A stretch of DNA of 64,000 bases from Fragilaria crotonensis. Its lineage: Eukaryota > Bacillariophyta > Fragilariophyceae > Fragilariales > Fragilariaceae. The notes beneath the pieces are model-generated. The model saw only the letters and a list, made by a program, of their open reading frames with translations. It did no database searches and was not told the origin of the DNA. Shown piece by piece: positions 9,609 through 21,548 of this stretch. A program made the position numbers and the translations under genes. How positions within the stretch are numbered: position 1 is the stretch's first letter; each line of letters begins with the position of its first letter. The DNA is taken from the NCBI GenBank assembly GCA_022925895.1, contig JAKSYS010000003.1:1-64000 (forward strand), in the 5' to 3' direction.

Positions 9609-11483
9609 TTATGGCCTTTGGTCTAACTGTTCTTGCCTGTGACCTGTCGTGTCGTCGTGTGTTGACGGCTGGGAACCAACTCGCTGGTTGAGAAGGACTT
9701 GCCGAATCGAGTCAATCTTCGTTGTCTCCTCAACTTCGAATTGCACGGACTCATCATCTTCGTCAAACATGTCATCCCACAAACTCTGGATAATCCGGAA
9801 AATGTCGCTACATCTCGAGCGAAACACTGCCAACGCTCTGTCGAGTTCGTCCATGGTCACCAATCTGAATTTCCCGGTTTCTGTTCTACGCGACGCCAGA
9901 AATTTCTTGAAGCGAGAGGCTTGGAGGGATTGCTGGATGCGAGTAAGAAAGATGGTTGCGTGTTTCGTCAAAATCTGAGCTCCTTGGCCTACCAAAACCT
10001 CCTGTATTGAAGACCCAGCAGCTCCCACATCGAGCTCATCCGGAGGCTCCACCTCCTCCAGGAACTTATCAATATCATCAAGCCCCTCAACAAATTCCGT
10101 GTTCACGCTTTTTGGGGCCTTCATGTTGTCGGAAAATTGGTCGTACACGAGCTCCTCGTTGGAGCTGTCCATTTCAAGAGGGGTACCCTCCACACTTTCT
10201 TGATTGACTGCTGACACGTTCCTTTGGTCCTGGTCCACGGACTCTTCCGTTGTCTGAAATAAATTCCGAAGTTGTTTCTGATCTAGAGTAACCCCCTTTT
10301 TACGACCCCAAATCGTTGTGTATCCGTAGTTAAGGTCGCCATTCACCTCCTCCTCAGCCCTGACGCTGGCATCACCAAGCTGAGATTCAGCATGCATTGA
10401 GTTTGGAGTGCCAGGCGATGGCGGATGCAATGTAGCGTCAACCATGCTGAGCTTGTGGCTTTTCTGAGTGCTTGCTTTGGAGTAACCTTCGACAACAGCG
10501 GCCGACGCATCGCCAGGACCTCCGAGGGAGGTAGCATCAGAAGCATCACAGCTCTCCCCAGTGGTTGGCATCACTGTTTCGCTCTGGTCAGTCACGTACA
10601 CATTTTGATCATTACAACTTTCTGTAAGATGCGGACTTTCGAAGGATGTTGACGATTGTGTCCCCCGCTCAATTGGCTCGTGGGAAAATGACATTGTCGC
10701 AGTATCCAGGCTCCGGGAGTATTGGACCTCTATACTCGTATCCTCACTTTCAAGACCCGCCGCGTGTAATGCTGCCGGTTCATGGCCAGAGACTCGCTCT
10801 GAAGTACTGATCTCTCCTTCATCAGTTAGCCGACCGGTGGGAGATGCTTCTCCGTCGTCTTTCGAAAGTTCCGACTCGTCGTTCGGTACTAATTTCACAT
10901 GGTCAGGAATGTCGATGGTAGGCACGCCCGCGCAAGAACTCCTGCCGCTTTCGTTCACGTTTTCTACTTTTTCTGAAAGTATCACCACCTGGTCGCCGGT
11001 ACCTGACGGATCGGATCGCGGTACCTTAGAGGATTCGACTGTGTGATCCACAGCTTGACAATCCTCTCCAGAGCTCGATGATTCGGATGCACTACTGTGA
11101 TCGACACCACCAATTGAGGGTTGTGGTGACTCTTCCCATGGTGCAGAGCTAGTCAGATCGTCATCGATTTTGTTTTCGTCGATGGTGTGCGTTGATACAT
11201 TGTGTGGGCGGATACTTGCAGACGGCACTCCTTCTCCCGTGGTGGTAAACTTGTTGGAGGAGGGCAAATCTCCAACGTGATGCAACTTGTTCAAATCATG
11301 GGAGTATTCATGCTCATCGAGGTCAAAAGTAGCTTCGATTTCCCCATTCGTTTCAATTTTGCTCCGATTTAACCAAAGCGCATTGTCAAGTTCCTCTGCA
11401 CTAGTTGACGCGGCCTCACAATCTCGTATGCTGAAACAGATCACAACTGACATTATTAACCATACTCTTTTCCGATCCACCAT
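9609..11483 (-). CDS. secreted acidic Ser/Thr-rich protein of unknown function
   Basis: 624 residues, single exon. The N-terminus is a signal peptide (MVDRKRVWLIMSVVICFSI, then RDCEA). Residues 30-470 are acidic, low-complexity and rich in Ser, Thr, Glu and Asp, probably disordered and heavily modified. The last 130 residues look folded and helical: ILTKHATIFLTRIQQSLQAS, then FKKFLASRR and MDELDRALAVFRSRCSDIF. I recognise no family. Acidic Ser-rich secreted proteins are common in diatom cell-wall and silica fractions, but this one lacks the Lys-rich repeats of silaffins, so such a role is only a guess. Confidence 0.7.
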   Translation of the reverse strand: MVDRKRVWLIMSVVICFSIRDCEAASTSAEELDNALWLNRSKIETNGEIEATFDLDEHEYSHDLNKLHHVGDLPSSNKFTTTGEGVPSASIRPHNVSTHTIDENKIDDDLTSSAPWEESPQPSIGGVDHSSASESSSSGEDCQAVDHTVESSKVPRSDPSGTGDQVVILSEKVENVNESGRSSCAGVPTIDIPDHVKLVPNDESELSKDDGEASPTGRLTDEGEISTSERVSGHEPAALHAAGLESEDTSIEVQYSRSLDTATMSFSHEPIERGTQSSTSFESPHLTESCNDQNVYVTDQSETVMPTTGESCDASDATSLGGPGDASAAVVEGYSKASTQKSHKLSMVDATLHPPSPGTPNSMHAESQLGDASVRAEEEVNGDLNYGYTTIWGRKKGVTLDQKQLRNLFQTTEESVDQDQRNVSAVNQESVEGTPLEMDSSNEELVYDQFSDNMKAPKSVNTEFVEGLDDIDKFLEEVEPPDELDVGAAGSSIQEVLVGQGAQILTKHATIFLTRIQQSLQASRFKKFLASRRTETGKFRLVTMDELDRALAVFRSRCSDIFRIIQSLWDDMFDEDDESVQFEVEETTKIDSIRQVLLNQRVGSQPSTHDDTTGHRQEQLDQRP

Positions 11484-12081
11484 ATTTTTGTAAAGGTCAG
11501 TTTAGAAACCGCCTCTTCTTTGTGTTCTTTGTTCTTCGTTCCGTTCTTCGAGCTGATCTTGACAACAGATCAGGTGGTGAGATGAGCTGAGTAGCACTCC
11601 AATATTTCCAAATCTGAAATAGTTGCACCGCAGGGACATCCTGCAACCTGGAAGCCTTGCGACAAATAACCTGTCTGGAAAGTGAGACGTACTCCAAGGA
11701 CTCAGTACCGTTTACTCCGTAGAAAGTAGAAAAAGCTTTGCATAGCATTTATATACATACACATATTGTTTATATCCAGCACATCTCAGGAATCATGAAG
11801 TCCGCTGTCCAAGTTGCCCTGGGCCTGCTTGTAATAATTTTACTCTCAGGTTTGTTTACATCGTACAGTGCTCCTTGGATGTGGTATCCAGTACCCCGCA
11901 CTGTAATTGATTATAACATATACGTCGTATAGATAATGAAAGACAGATTTTATATGGTGTTGTTTGACATCGATACTACGTGTCAATCCATTTGTTCCAT
12001 CCTCAACGGTAAACACTCCAAGCTAATATATGTAGCCATGCGTCTAGATTGATTAGGGGTGTTGCGTTGAACAAGGTGATG
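11484..12081. other. intergenic with one small open frame
   Basis: No convincing gene. A plus-strand frame at 11795-11932 encodes 45 residues beginning with a signal-like hydrophobic stretch (MKSAVQVALGLLVIILLSG). It has no detectable partner exon and no family, so I do not call it. Confidence 0.45.
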
Positions 12082-13194
12082 CTACCATTCGTCGTCAGCT
12101 GCGTCTGGCTTGCGTCGGCCTAAGTCTCTCTTGCGATCCATGTCACTATGCGTTGTGCCGACAGACACTTCAACTTGAACGCTGTTGTTAACATTCTTCC
12201 TCAACCGATCACGAAGCCCTTTTGCAGCTTCTTCGCAAACGAGAACACTTCGATGCCGCCCATTTTCCGAACCGACGTTTATTGTCATTCTCAGAGGCAT
12301 GGCGTATCCATGGCCGTCCGCAATCGCGTCGATAAGGGCGCCCATGACTTGAGCGGTGAGTGTCGATACCGTGGCCTTCAGCTCATCTGTAAGCAATACG
12401 CGTTTCACCGCAAATGCGATCCCAGGTTTGTGCGCAAGATACGGAGGGACTGAGGGCAAGTGGCGACAATCCAGGGAAGGCAAAGGATTGGCGTGAATAT
12501 GTCCTTTGCTGGAGGGTGCGCTAAAAATGTAGCCAAACGAGCAGAACTCAACATGTAGAGGCGCTTTTCCAAATTTTCCAAGCTGATTGCTTGATTCGCC
12601 AACGTCCGAATCGCGAGAAGATAGACCAATCTCAGCCGATGGCAGCGTCGGGATGACCTTCTTGAAATTCGGGTCAAATTCGCCAAACTCTGACAACAGG
12701 TCTGTCAGCGGCTTTTGACACCTCGATCGAAAGCTATCCAATGTCAAAATATTTTGGTGATCACTTTGGTACTCTTCATCACGTAAAGGGTCACTGACTT
12801 CATCGACGGAGAAGGCCTGTGATGGCTTTGTTGTCGACTGTGGAATCGGCTGAGGACTCGGCTTCTTTGGACCGACCCACCCCCCTCCAAAAGAGGGTTT
12901 CGTTGTTCCAGCCTTCTTCTGCTCTCTTTGTGCCACGAGCTTTCTTCCATCAAAGTCGACACCATTTATTTTGGCAATGAGACGATCAACATTGCTGCAT
13001 GAGACCAGCGCAAAGCATGATTTCTGTTTGTGAACCTCAATGTCGTGTTCGCCAATGTCAACGAAACCCTTTTGTTGCAATAGATACAGTAGTTTGGCCG
13101 TAATGTCAGGGCAGGCTCGCAGGTTTCCAATGTAAGCTCTAAGCTTGGCCTTGTTCTTTTGTTTTGCATGCAGTTGGAAGCTGTCGGACGACAT
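12082..13194 (-). CDS. RRM protein with RapZ C-terminal domain
   Basis: 370 residues from the ATG at 13194 (MSSDSFQLHAKQ), chosen because the RRM-like fold starts soon after; an upstream in-frame ATG at 13248 is possible. Residues about 17-95 resemble a divergent RNA-recognition motif (LRAYIGNL for RNP2, SCFALVSC for RNP1, then INGVDFDGRKLV). A Ser/Pro linker follows. Residues about 205-350 match the RapZ C-terminal domain: EFCSFGYIFSAPS, NPLPSLDCRHLP and GSENGRHRSVLVCEEAA, the last like the GRHRSV signature. In bacteria the RapZ C-terminal domain binds small RNAs and glucosamine-6-phosphate. The N-terminal P-loop kinase half of RapZ is absent. RNA binding is inferred for both parts. The cellular role is unknown. 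Confidence 0.78.
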   Translation of the reverse strand: MSSDSFQLHAKQKNKAKLRAYIGNLRACPDITAKLLYLLQQKGFVDIGEHDIEVHKQKSCFALVSCSNVDRLIAKINGVDFDGRKLVAQREQKKAGTTKPSFGGGWVGPKKPSPQPIPQSTTKPSQAFSVDEVSDPLRDEEYQSDHQNILTLDSFRSRCQKPLTDLLSEFGEFDPNFKKVIPTLPSAEIGLSSRDSDVGESSNQLGKFGKAPLHVEFCSFGYIFSAPSSKGHIHANPLPSLDCRHLPSVPPYLAHKPGIAFAVKRVLLTDELKATVSTLTAQVMGALIDAIADGHGYAMPLRMTINVGSENGRHRSVLVCEEAAKGLRDRLRKNVNNSVQVEVSVGTTHSDMDRKRDLGRRKPDAADDEW

Positions 13195-14229
13195 GGTGGT
13201 GGACGGTTTTTTAAATGTCGAACATCGCGGTAGTGATCCAAAACACACCCTAAAACCTTACTGAAATGGTCGAGATGGGTGGTCCAAGTCCCGCCAATCC
13301 TTCATCCGTCGGCTGCAAGAAGTGCAGTACAGTACCATCGTACGCTTGTACTAGTACTGTACGTACGTTTTGTGCAATTTGCGCTACATACTACTTGTAT
13401 GATACCCGTTGTCTCTACCGGCTTCGAATTTGCAACATTGCGCCAACAGACGATAGTCCGTAGTCCGTAGTACCGTAGTACGAGTACAGTGTTCTATTGG
13501 AGGACATTACGGGTAAATGGTAAATGGCTATCGATTTCTACCTTGTTGTCTTGCCACCTGCAGAAGCAAACCTTAAAGAGTTGACTTCTACCGAGAAGGA
13601 GATTGTCTGACATGCTACCAAGGTATAAATTATAAATACTCGATAGAGTAGGAAGTAGGATGTCAATAGTTGTACCTAGAGAGATCAGGTTAATGAACAA
13701 TTTAGCGAATTCTGACGAACACTCCATACCAATGGTGCTACGGACTACGAAGTAATCTGTCTCTCTTCCGACACTGCCAAGTTCTTCCAATGCTGGGGGA
13801 AAACATCATCGGGCATCCCTATGAAGTGACGGAATACGCCCAGCTTTGTTTGATCTGATTCGCCTCGTCGGACGAAATAGTGAATTGATTTCCGGGAGTA
13901 GTTCCTCAAAATTCGAGGCAAGTCGTTGTTGTGCCACTTTGTGTTGCGTGGATCCAAAATGCTGCCTGTTGAAGAATGCGTACAGTAAAGGTGCCAGACT
14001 TTCTCTCCTGGGAGGTGCGGGAAAGTACTGAAATCTACGATGTTTGGTTGGAATAGTATTTAAGTGTTCAGTGTTCAGTGTTCAGTGCCGCTAAACGGTG
14101 CTACTCGTACTGGTATACGGTATACACGCGTTTTGAAAGTGTTTTGTCGAATGGACGATACGCACACACTTCGTCGAGGAGTCGATGGTCGACCGAAGCA
14201 ACATTTGCATGGCCACCACCCACCACTAT
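13195..14229. other. intergenic, weak open frames, short repeats
   Basis: Holds GTAC-rich palindromic sequence (about 13325-13490) and a threefold gtgttca repeat near 14067. Two overlapping minus-strand frames at 13494-13790 and 13745-13957 have no recognised similarity, and I do not call them. Confidence 0.5.
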
Positions 14230-14234
14230 ACAAT

Positions 14235-14792
14235 TAAAGTTTTATTCGCAGTGTTCGAGACCGCAAACAAGGGCTAAACGACGAATTAGTTATCGTAGGA
14301 GCGTTTGTACTCTTTGTAGAAATCTGTTTTACTAATTGTGAGATGTATAAAACATGCAGGAAATGAAATTGGAATGACTGAATGAGAGCTCTGAAGCTGC
14401 ACTTTCCTTGTTCTCTCTGTTCTCTGGTTGTTCCTTGATTGTTCTTTGTTAGTTCTTCAGAATCCCATGGTAGAATGGTTGGTTGAAAGATACTGAATCC
14501 CAGATGAATATAATGAAATATCAAGCATGTAAAATGTAGATTTGATGATGCACCAGTTTGTGTTCTCTTTTGAGGTCGGCTGGCGATTGTGCTTCCCATT
14601 TATGTGTCCGCGGAACATCCGACAATGACCGAAGAACAATGACGCAAACACTTACGAGAACGCGAAGCGTGACTCAATCGTGCGAAAGAGAACCGAACCG
14701 TGACTCACAGAAACTTTGGTTGACGAGCGGACGGAAGGAGAGGTAGAGTATGATCCACGACGGTAGACGCCAATACTGTGTCTTTTCTTTTA
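14235..14792 (-). repeat. left LTR (3' LTR of the copia element)
   Basis: 558 bp beginning TAAAGTTTTA and ending CTTTTCTTTTA in window orientation, i.e. short inverted ends TAAAG/CTTTA. It matches the right LTR over its whole length with about six substitutions. A purine-rich stretch on the element strand lies just inside it (14793-14802). Confidence 0.93.
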
Positions 14793-17700
14793 CTCCTCAC
14801 TCGCTTGACGAAGTCCTTCGATTACCAACCCATCAATTGCTTGCGCAACTTGGTGTGAGTCTCTTCATTGCAGATCTTGGTGAGGATATCTGCAAGCATG
14901 TCCTCAGTTGATACAGAATGAATAGAAATAGTGCCATCTTGAACCTTGTTCCTGAAATGATGGTACTTGGTGTTGATATGGCGCGTTCTGGGACGCATCT
15001 TCGGATTCTTGACGCTTGTAGCCAGCTCAATGGCGCCGCTGTTGTCTTCAAAAACCCGACAATGGAGCCTTGGTGTTGTCGCTGTCAATCCACATCCATG
15101 ATCTTGCATTTCTTGCACCAACTCCATCAATGGTAGCACTTCTCTTGTGGCTGTTGAAATTGCCAAATATTCACTCTCTGTTGTTGATAGAGCAATCTCA
15201 GATTGAAGCTTGGATGCCCATATGACTGGACATGAGGCATAAAGGATGACATAGCCAGTTCTTGACCTTGCTGTGTCTGGATCCCATTCTGCATTCTCTG
15301 GGTCCCAATCCCCTGTGAATGATGCATCCACATAGACATCAAAGCTTTGATTGCTGGGGGAATAGATCATGCCTTTGTCCCTTGAACCAACCAGGTACCT
15401 CCCCAACCACTTCAATGCCTTGCCATGTTGGAACCTTGGGTTGGACACAAACCTTGCTCCTTGGTGGACTGCACATGAGATGTCAAGCCTTGAACACTTC
15501 TCCAGATAGTTCATCTGACCAATGACACGGCGATAATTGAAGTGATCATCAAATGGTGGAGAATCCAGATGCCTGGTGAGAGTCTTGCTTGAAGCTCCTG
15601 TGGTTTTCTTGATTGCCACATTCTTCCCATCCAGTCTGAGCTCTTTGATGACATCATTGATGAGGTGAGGTTGAGAGAGGTTGAAGGTGGTTGCATTGAC
15701 TCTGTCAATTTGAACTCCAAGAAAGTCTGAGATGTCTCCTTCCACTGTAAGGTTAAGGCCAACTGACTTCATCTCTTGGATAATGTCCTCCAACTCTTGT
15801 TCATCTGGTCCTGCCAGAATGGAATCATCCGTGTAGAGAACAAAAACTGACTTCCCTTTGTAGAAGAGGCATTCATCAATCTCACTTGGAATGAAACCAA
15901 CCTCCTTGAGCTTGTCCACCAGATGCTGGTTCCACACTCTGCCAGCTTGCTTCTGACCAAAGAGATTCTTCTTCAGCTTGAGGACATAGTCCCTCCACCT
16001 CAAAGCCTTTTGGGATGGCCATGTAGAGTTCACACTCCACCTCTGCTTGGGTGTAGGCCAACACAAAATCGATTTGTTTGGTGTGCCATCCATGAATCAA
16101 GGTTGTGATGAGCACCATCCTGATGGCTGCCCATGATGCCACAGGTGAGAATGTTTCCCAGTAGTTGACACCTTCCTCTTGCTTGGATCCATCAATGTTG
16201 AGCCTTGCCTTCCACTTGTAAACTTCTCTTGTGGCAATTCTGCGCTTGCGCTTCATGGCCCACACTGCTGGAAGAATCTTGGTTCCTGGAGGGACTGATG
16301 ACCTTGGGACCAACTCCCAAACTTCGTTTTCGGTGTGACTCTTGACCTCCTTCTCCATTGCCTTGATGAATTCGGCGCGATCTGGCTCCCTCATGGCCTC
16401 ATGGTAGTACATCGTGTCGGGATCTGCGGAGGCGGCGAAAGCCAGCATGGGATGCTGCTCTCCCTCAATGTCCATCCACTCTTTGATAGCTTCAAAGGCC
16501 ACATAATAAGGAATCTTGTCCTCCAACTTGGCTTCAAAGTTGTGCCAGACATCAAAGACCTTGGATCCTGCCTTGCTGGAAGGTTCATCAGAGACTTTTG
16601 TTGATGCAGCCCCTGGGATCTTGTTGAGTCTTGGGGACCTCCTGAGTTGGACAGGAAGTTCTTCCCCTTGTTCTCCCTCAGAAACTGGAAGTGGTGTTTG
16701 AGATGCTTGAGCCTCTCCCTCATTGACCGATTCTCCAGGTTCCAGATCAAATTCCATGAAGGGGACACCACGTTGCAAACCTTGATCTTGAGCTGATTGC
16801 TTGATGCCTTGAAGCCTGGAAGGTGATGAGGCCTTGAATCCACAAAGCTTCTGCCATTCTGATGGAGGTGACAGGTTGCCCAGTGACTGCCTGACTGTCT
16901 CAAACTTGGGATCAAATGTGACATGAAACTGGGGAGAGACATGGCCAGTCTTGAGGTTGAGAACAAGAGCCACACTGCGGGCATGCTGCATGGATATACC
17001 AAGGTAGACTCCCATGCGAGCTCTGACCTCTGACCTCCCACTTGGGCAATTTCTGGCCAGATTGCATCTTGTTGTCAAGGACAAACACAGGACATCCAAA
17101 AGGTTGAAAATGATTCAGATTTGGAGTGACTTCAGACCTTGCAAACAACTCAAAGGGAGACTTGTTATCCTCTCTTCCAATTGTTGGTGTAGAGTTGTGA
17201 ATTTCATTGGCCACTCTGAGAGCATAAGGCCAGAGATGTGCATCAATAGCCTTAGGCCACCTGTGCTGAGCATGAATCAACATAGTTCTTGCTTGGTCTT
17301 GCAAAGTCCTGATCCTTCTTTCTGCCACAGCATTCTGAAAATGAGCATTGACTCCACAGAAAGTGATTGTCTGACCTGCTTCCTTGACAGCTGCCATGAA
17401 CTTGTTCTCTGCAAACCTGCCATTGTCAGCTTGATAACTCTTGACTTGGACCTTGAACTTGGAAGCATACCTCTCAAAGGCCAGCTTTGCTTCAAGAGTT
17501 TCATCTGCATTGGTTGACTTCTGAAGGTGGATGTAGGACAAACCACTGAAGTGATCCACAAAGATTGTTGCCACCTTGTACCTTTTTTGGTGAGCCAACC
17601 CTTGATTTGGGCAATGAGCCCTGGGTACTGGACTCCAACTGATCGATGCTGATGCACTGTCCCGGCTCTGAGGCTGTTGAAGTTTTCCACCTTGTTGACC

Positions 17701-20264
17701 ACCCTTTGGCTTGGTTCTCCATGGTCTTCTGGTGGCCTTTCCATATAAGCAGCTGGTGCAGGTTGGAACTTGGCACTTGGCCAACTTCTTCGGGAGCAAA
17801 CCGCGCTTGGCCATGCTTTGCATTTTGGCAGCCGACATGTGATTCAACTTGTGATGCCAGCGAAGGAACTCTGCAGCAGGGTTCTCATGAACGGCAGTGT
17901 CCTCTTCGTCGTCAATGACGACTGGCAAGTCGGTGCGGTCAGTAGCATCAAGGTCAAATGAGACTGGTGTATTTGGAGGATGACTCCAATCCACCCCTTG
18001 GGATGAGGTATCTGGTGCTTCTGGTTGATGAAGAGGTTCCTGACAATCTTCATTTTCATCATCAGGGATGAGATGGGTTTCCATGTTGATGATTGGGTCA
18101 TCCTCATCCAGTCCCACCTCACACATGTTGCAGAAGGTGGTGAAAGCCTTGTAGCTTGGAGCAGTATACATGGTTGCAATGTTGCCACTCCCTTGGTTCA
18201 ACCTCACTGTTTTGGTGTGCTGTCTTTGAGCCCAGTGTAGTTGAATGCTGTCATGGTATGTTGCACACCATGTGCCTCTTGGCAAAGGCTTGAAGTCTTG
18301 GGCAGTCTGGGCCCAATGCTGTGGAGACAACAGCTTTGAAGGTGAATCCTTGACATAGAGCCCATGTGGAATGACAATGTCATGAGGGACTCCTGTATCA
18401 TCTTCAATTGACCACTTGATGGTCCCTGAGTAGATCTCAGTAAGTGTTCCACCCAACCCCTTCAACTTTTTGTTGACCCTCTTGAGAGGAGTGATGAAGT
18501 CTTTCTTGTCATTGGAGATGCAATAGGATGCACAGTTGTCAATCCTGATAGCCTTGGAATCAGTATCAAAGCTTGCTGCTTCATCTTGGTGGGCTTGCCT
18601 TGCCTTCATTGCAATGACTGCTGTCAGGCAGTTGAGTTGGGTGGAATTTCTTTTGTATCTTGGCCCTTTGCCCTTCATCCAAGGTCTTGGTCTTGGTTGC
18701 ATGCTGAAACCTCCATCATGCATCCATGACTTGACATATTCAGACACTGTGACTGGGTGTACCTTCCAATTTCTCACCTTTCTTGAGGCCTTGCTGGAAT
18801 TTGGATTGGTAACCCACACCTGAATTGATTGGACAATGGCCTCCAAGCCATGGCTGAAGAGGTAGCACACGTCTGCGCACCATTTCTGCCACCACTTGAA
18901 TATCCAAAGCCCAATGAACACGCAGTCCATTGGGCGTCCCCATCATTCCTCATCATCGGAGATAGCTGCGAGAGCTTTGGCCAGTTTCATGTTAGGCTTG
19001 GAGTCTTGACTCTTGTTGCCTTGATCCTTCTTGGGACCACCTTTGAAACCAATACCCTTACAGTCAGAAGGCTTGTGTCTGGTCCACCTGTTGTGATTGG
19101 GGCACCAATGGTAGTCCTTGCCTTCAACAGTCTTGGACTGCTTCTCTCCTTCCTTGGGATGAACATGTACCCATGCTGGAAGATCCTCAACTCTGAACTT
19201 GCCTTTACCCTTGTCTTTCTTGTTTCCCTGCTTGTTGTCCTTCTTTCCACCTCCACTGGACTTGCCACTTGCTGGATTAGGTTTCTTCTGATTGGACATG
19301 AGGGTTTTGACTTGGGATTGCAAGGCAATGATAGTTTCCTCCTCTGTAGTCTTGAGGCACCACTGCTCTGACTCTTTCCTGGTTTTGAACTTGTTGAGAG
19401 CCCAGTCCATGAGTTGTTGATACTCAACTTGGCCACCTTCTTCATAGAAGTCTTCCTTCTTCTTGATGTAGTCCACAAACTCAGCATCCTTGCAGGCCTT
19501 GTAACCTTTGAACAGATTCACCAGGAGATCTTGGGTTTGTTCACCCCTGGCAGAGAGCTTGCTGACCAATCCAAGGACATAGTCATTAAAGAGTTCAATG
19601 TCAGAATCGATTTCGCGCATGGCATGATCAAGACTGGAGAGCTTGGTCCGGACACTAGTGATAGTGGCTCTGGTATCCACATGTGAGACCATGATAATGA
19701 CCTTGAGGAGGACTGGACCTGATCCTTTACCTCCAAAGATGAAGGGATGAACATTGCCTCTGGTCCTGACCTGCTTTTGAGCAGCATCAGTCAAAGAGTT
19801 CATGAGACAATGGTACATCATGAAGGAATCTTGAGCTTCCCTGGCATCCTCATGCATGTAGGTGAGGGCATGGGCTCTGACCTCCTCATAGGAGATCTCT
19901 CCATAAGACTCAATGAGATCCTTGGAGTTAGCCACATTGCCTTGAATGGGAATGCTCAAGATGTTGAGCCAATCAAAGACTATGGATCTATCCCTGGTTT
20001 GATCAAGGAAGAGCTGAAGATTGTCTGACTTGCAGTCAAACTTGATGGACAAAGCCTCAGTACCAGACTTGAAGAGCTTGGCAGCAGCCTGCTCAGAGTA
20101 GTTGAGGACATCAGGATTAGCAAAGGCTGGAGCCAATGCAAAATGAGGGGCTGGAGCAGCCATGGTTGACCTTGAAGCTCAAATGAAGTACTTGACTTGA
20201 GATGCAGCACTGGGCTTGCAGGTGAGCTTGTAAGGTCAAAGAATAAAGCACTTGGCTTGTACTT

Positions 20265-20279
20265 AGCGCAGAGGAAGCG
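20265..20279 (-). other. primer-binding site, internal initiator-tRNA-Met type
   Basis: Directly abuts the 5' LTR. The window strand reads gcgcagaggaagcgt (last base shared with the LTR), which matches the D-arm region of eukaryotic initiator tRNA-Met (GCGCAGNGGAAGCGT) except at one position. The orientation is correct for a half-tRNA whose 3' end primes into the LTR, as established for Drosophila copia. There is no TGG of a conventional full-tRNA 3'-end site. Confidence 0.7.
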
Positions 20280-20843
20280 TAAAGTTTTATTCGCAGTGTT
20301 TGAGACTGCAAACAAGGGCTAAACGACGAATTAGTTATCGCAGGAGCGTTTGTACTCTTTGTAGAAATCTGTTTTACTAATTGTGAGATGTATAAAACAT
20401 GCAGGAAATGAAATTGGAATGACTGAATGAGAGCTCTGAAGCTGCACTTTCCTTGTTCTCTCTGTTCTCTGGTTGTTCCTTGATTGTTCTTTGTTAGTTC
20501 TTCAGAATCCCATGGTAGAATGGTTGGTTGAAAGATACTGAATCCCAGATGAATATAATGAAATATAAAGCATGTAAAATGTAGATTTGATGATGCACCA
20601 GTTTGTGTTCTCTTTTGAGGTCGGCTGGCGATTGTGCTTCCCATTTATGTGTCCGCGGAACATCCGACAATGACCGAAGAACAATGACGCAAACACTTAC
20701 GAGAACGCGAACGCGAAGCGTGACTCAATCGTGCGAAAGAGAACCGAACCGTGACTCACAGAAACTTTGGTTGACAAACGGACGGAAGGAGAGGTAGAGT
20801 ATGATCCACGACGGTAGACGCCAATACTGTGTCTTTTCTTTTA
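20280..20843 (-). repeat. right LTR (5' LTR of the copia element)
   Basis: 564 bp, same ends as the left LTR. It is 6 bp longer because of a short duplication. The target duplication acaat follows at 20844-20848. Confidence 0.93.
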
Positions 20844-21548
20844 ACAATCTATGTACCAGGTACTGGAGTACTCCCTATAATAGAATGATTTAGTACACTA
20901 CCTTTTCAATTACTAATTCTTTAGCAGCATTTTACTGCCGGTAGACACTACCGGTAGTTGTACAAGGCCATGCAATCAGGCGCCAAGGGATTCAACGTGC
21001 CGTCGTTCATTCCCTCCATGATAATTTGCGCAGCTCCTTTCCCTCTTGTCCATCATGGTTCCACTTTCCCCTGCTGGTGTTCTTACCTGCAGAAGCAGAA
21101 GAAGTTGCTACAATCATAATGGTGCCTTACTTTTGACGGAGGATACTGGTGTCTGAAATGTTGCCTTCCGTCAATTTGAGGGAAATGAACGATGAACGCT
21201 TGAGTTGCAAGTTGGGAATGGTTTAAAGAATTGTAATCGGCGGCGGATACATGACTGCGAAATTGTAGGTGATATTTTTCGACGTGCCAATTCGATCCTG
21301 AAGTAGAAAGTGTCATACCTAAACTCCGTACAATTGTACGTGCATAATTCTGGTTGCCTCGCAGCGTGTGCTTCTTTTGTTAGACCAAGTATCCACATTA
21401 AGCTCCACATTGAGCTCCACATTGAACGTACGAATGTGATGTACAATGTACATTGAGCTAAGTAAATTCTTGATAAGGTAAACCGTTTCCTGCCTTGAAC
21501 ACACAGCTATATAAGGATCGTGATAGTGTGCGAAAGTTAATCGGCTCA

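Larger units (their letters stand above)
14235..20843 (-). mobile_element. Ty1/copia LTR retrotransposon (diatom CoDi-like), broken
   Basis: Full-length element on the minus strand, bounded by two LTRs and a 5-bp target duplication (acaat at 14230-14234 and 20844-20848). Parts, in element order: 5' LTR, primer-binding site, gag (about 18.9-20.2 kb), protease and integrase (about 16.9-18.9 kb, with an HHCC-type zinc region and an integrase core), reverse transcriptase and RNase H (about 14.8-16.5 kb), polypurine stretch, 3' LTR. The order integrase before reverse transcriptase defines copia. The pol region is broken in about two places; gag occupies its own frame. The LTRs are about 99% identical apart from one 6-bp length difference, so the insertion is recent. 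Confidence 0.93.

Noticed and set aside
11795-11932. 45-residue signal-like open frame
   Set aside because: Too short, and no partner exon or homologue was recognised.
12148-12453. 101-codon plus-strand open frame
   Set aside because: Antisense to the RapZ-domain part of the RRM gene.
13494-13957. two overlapping minus-strand frames (98 and 70 codons)
   Set aside because: No recognised similarity, no plausible splice pair and no start context.
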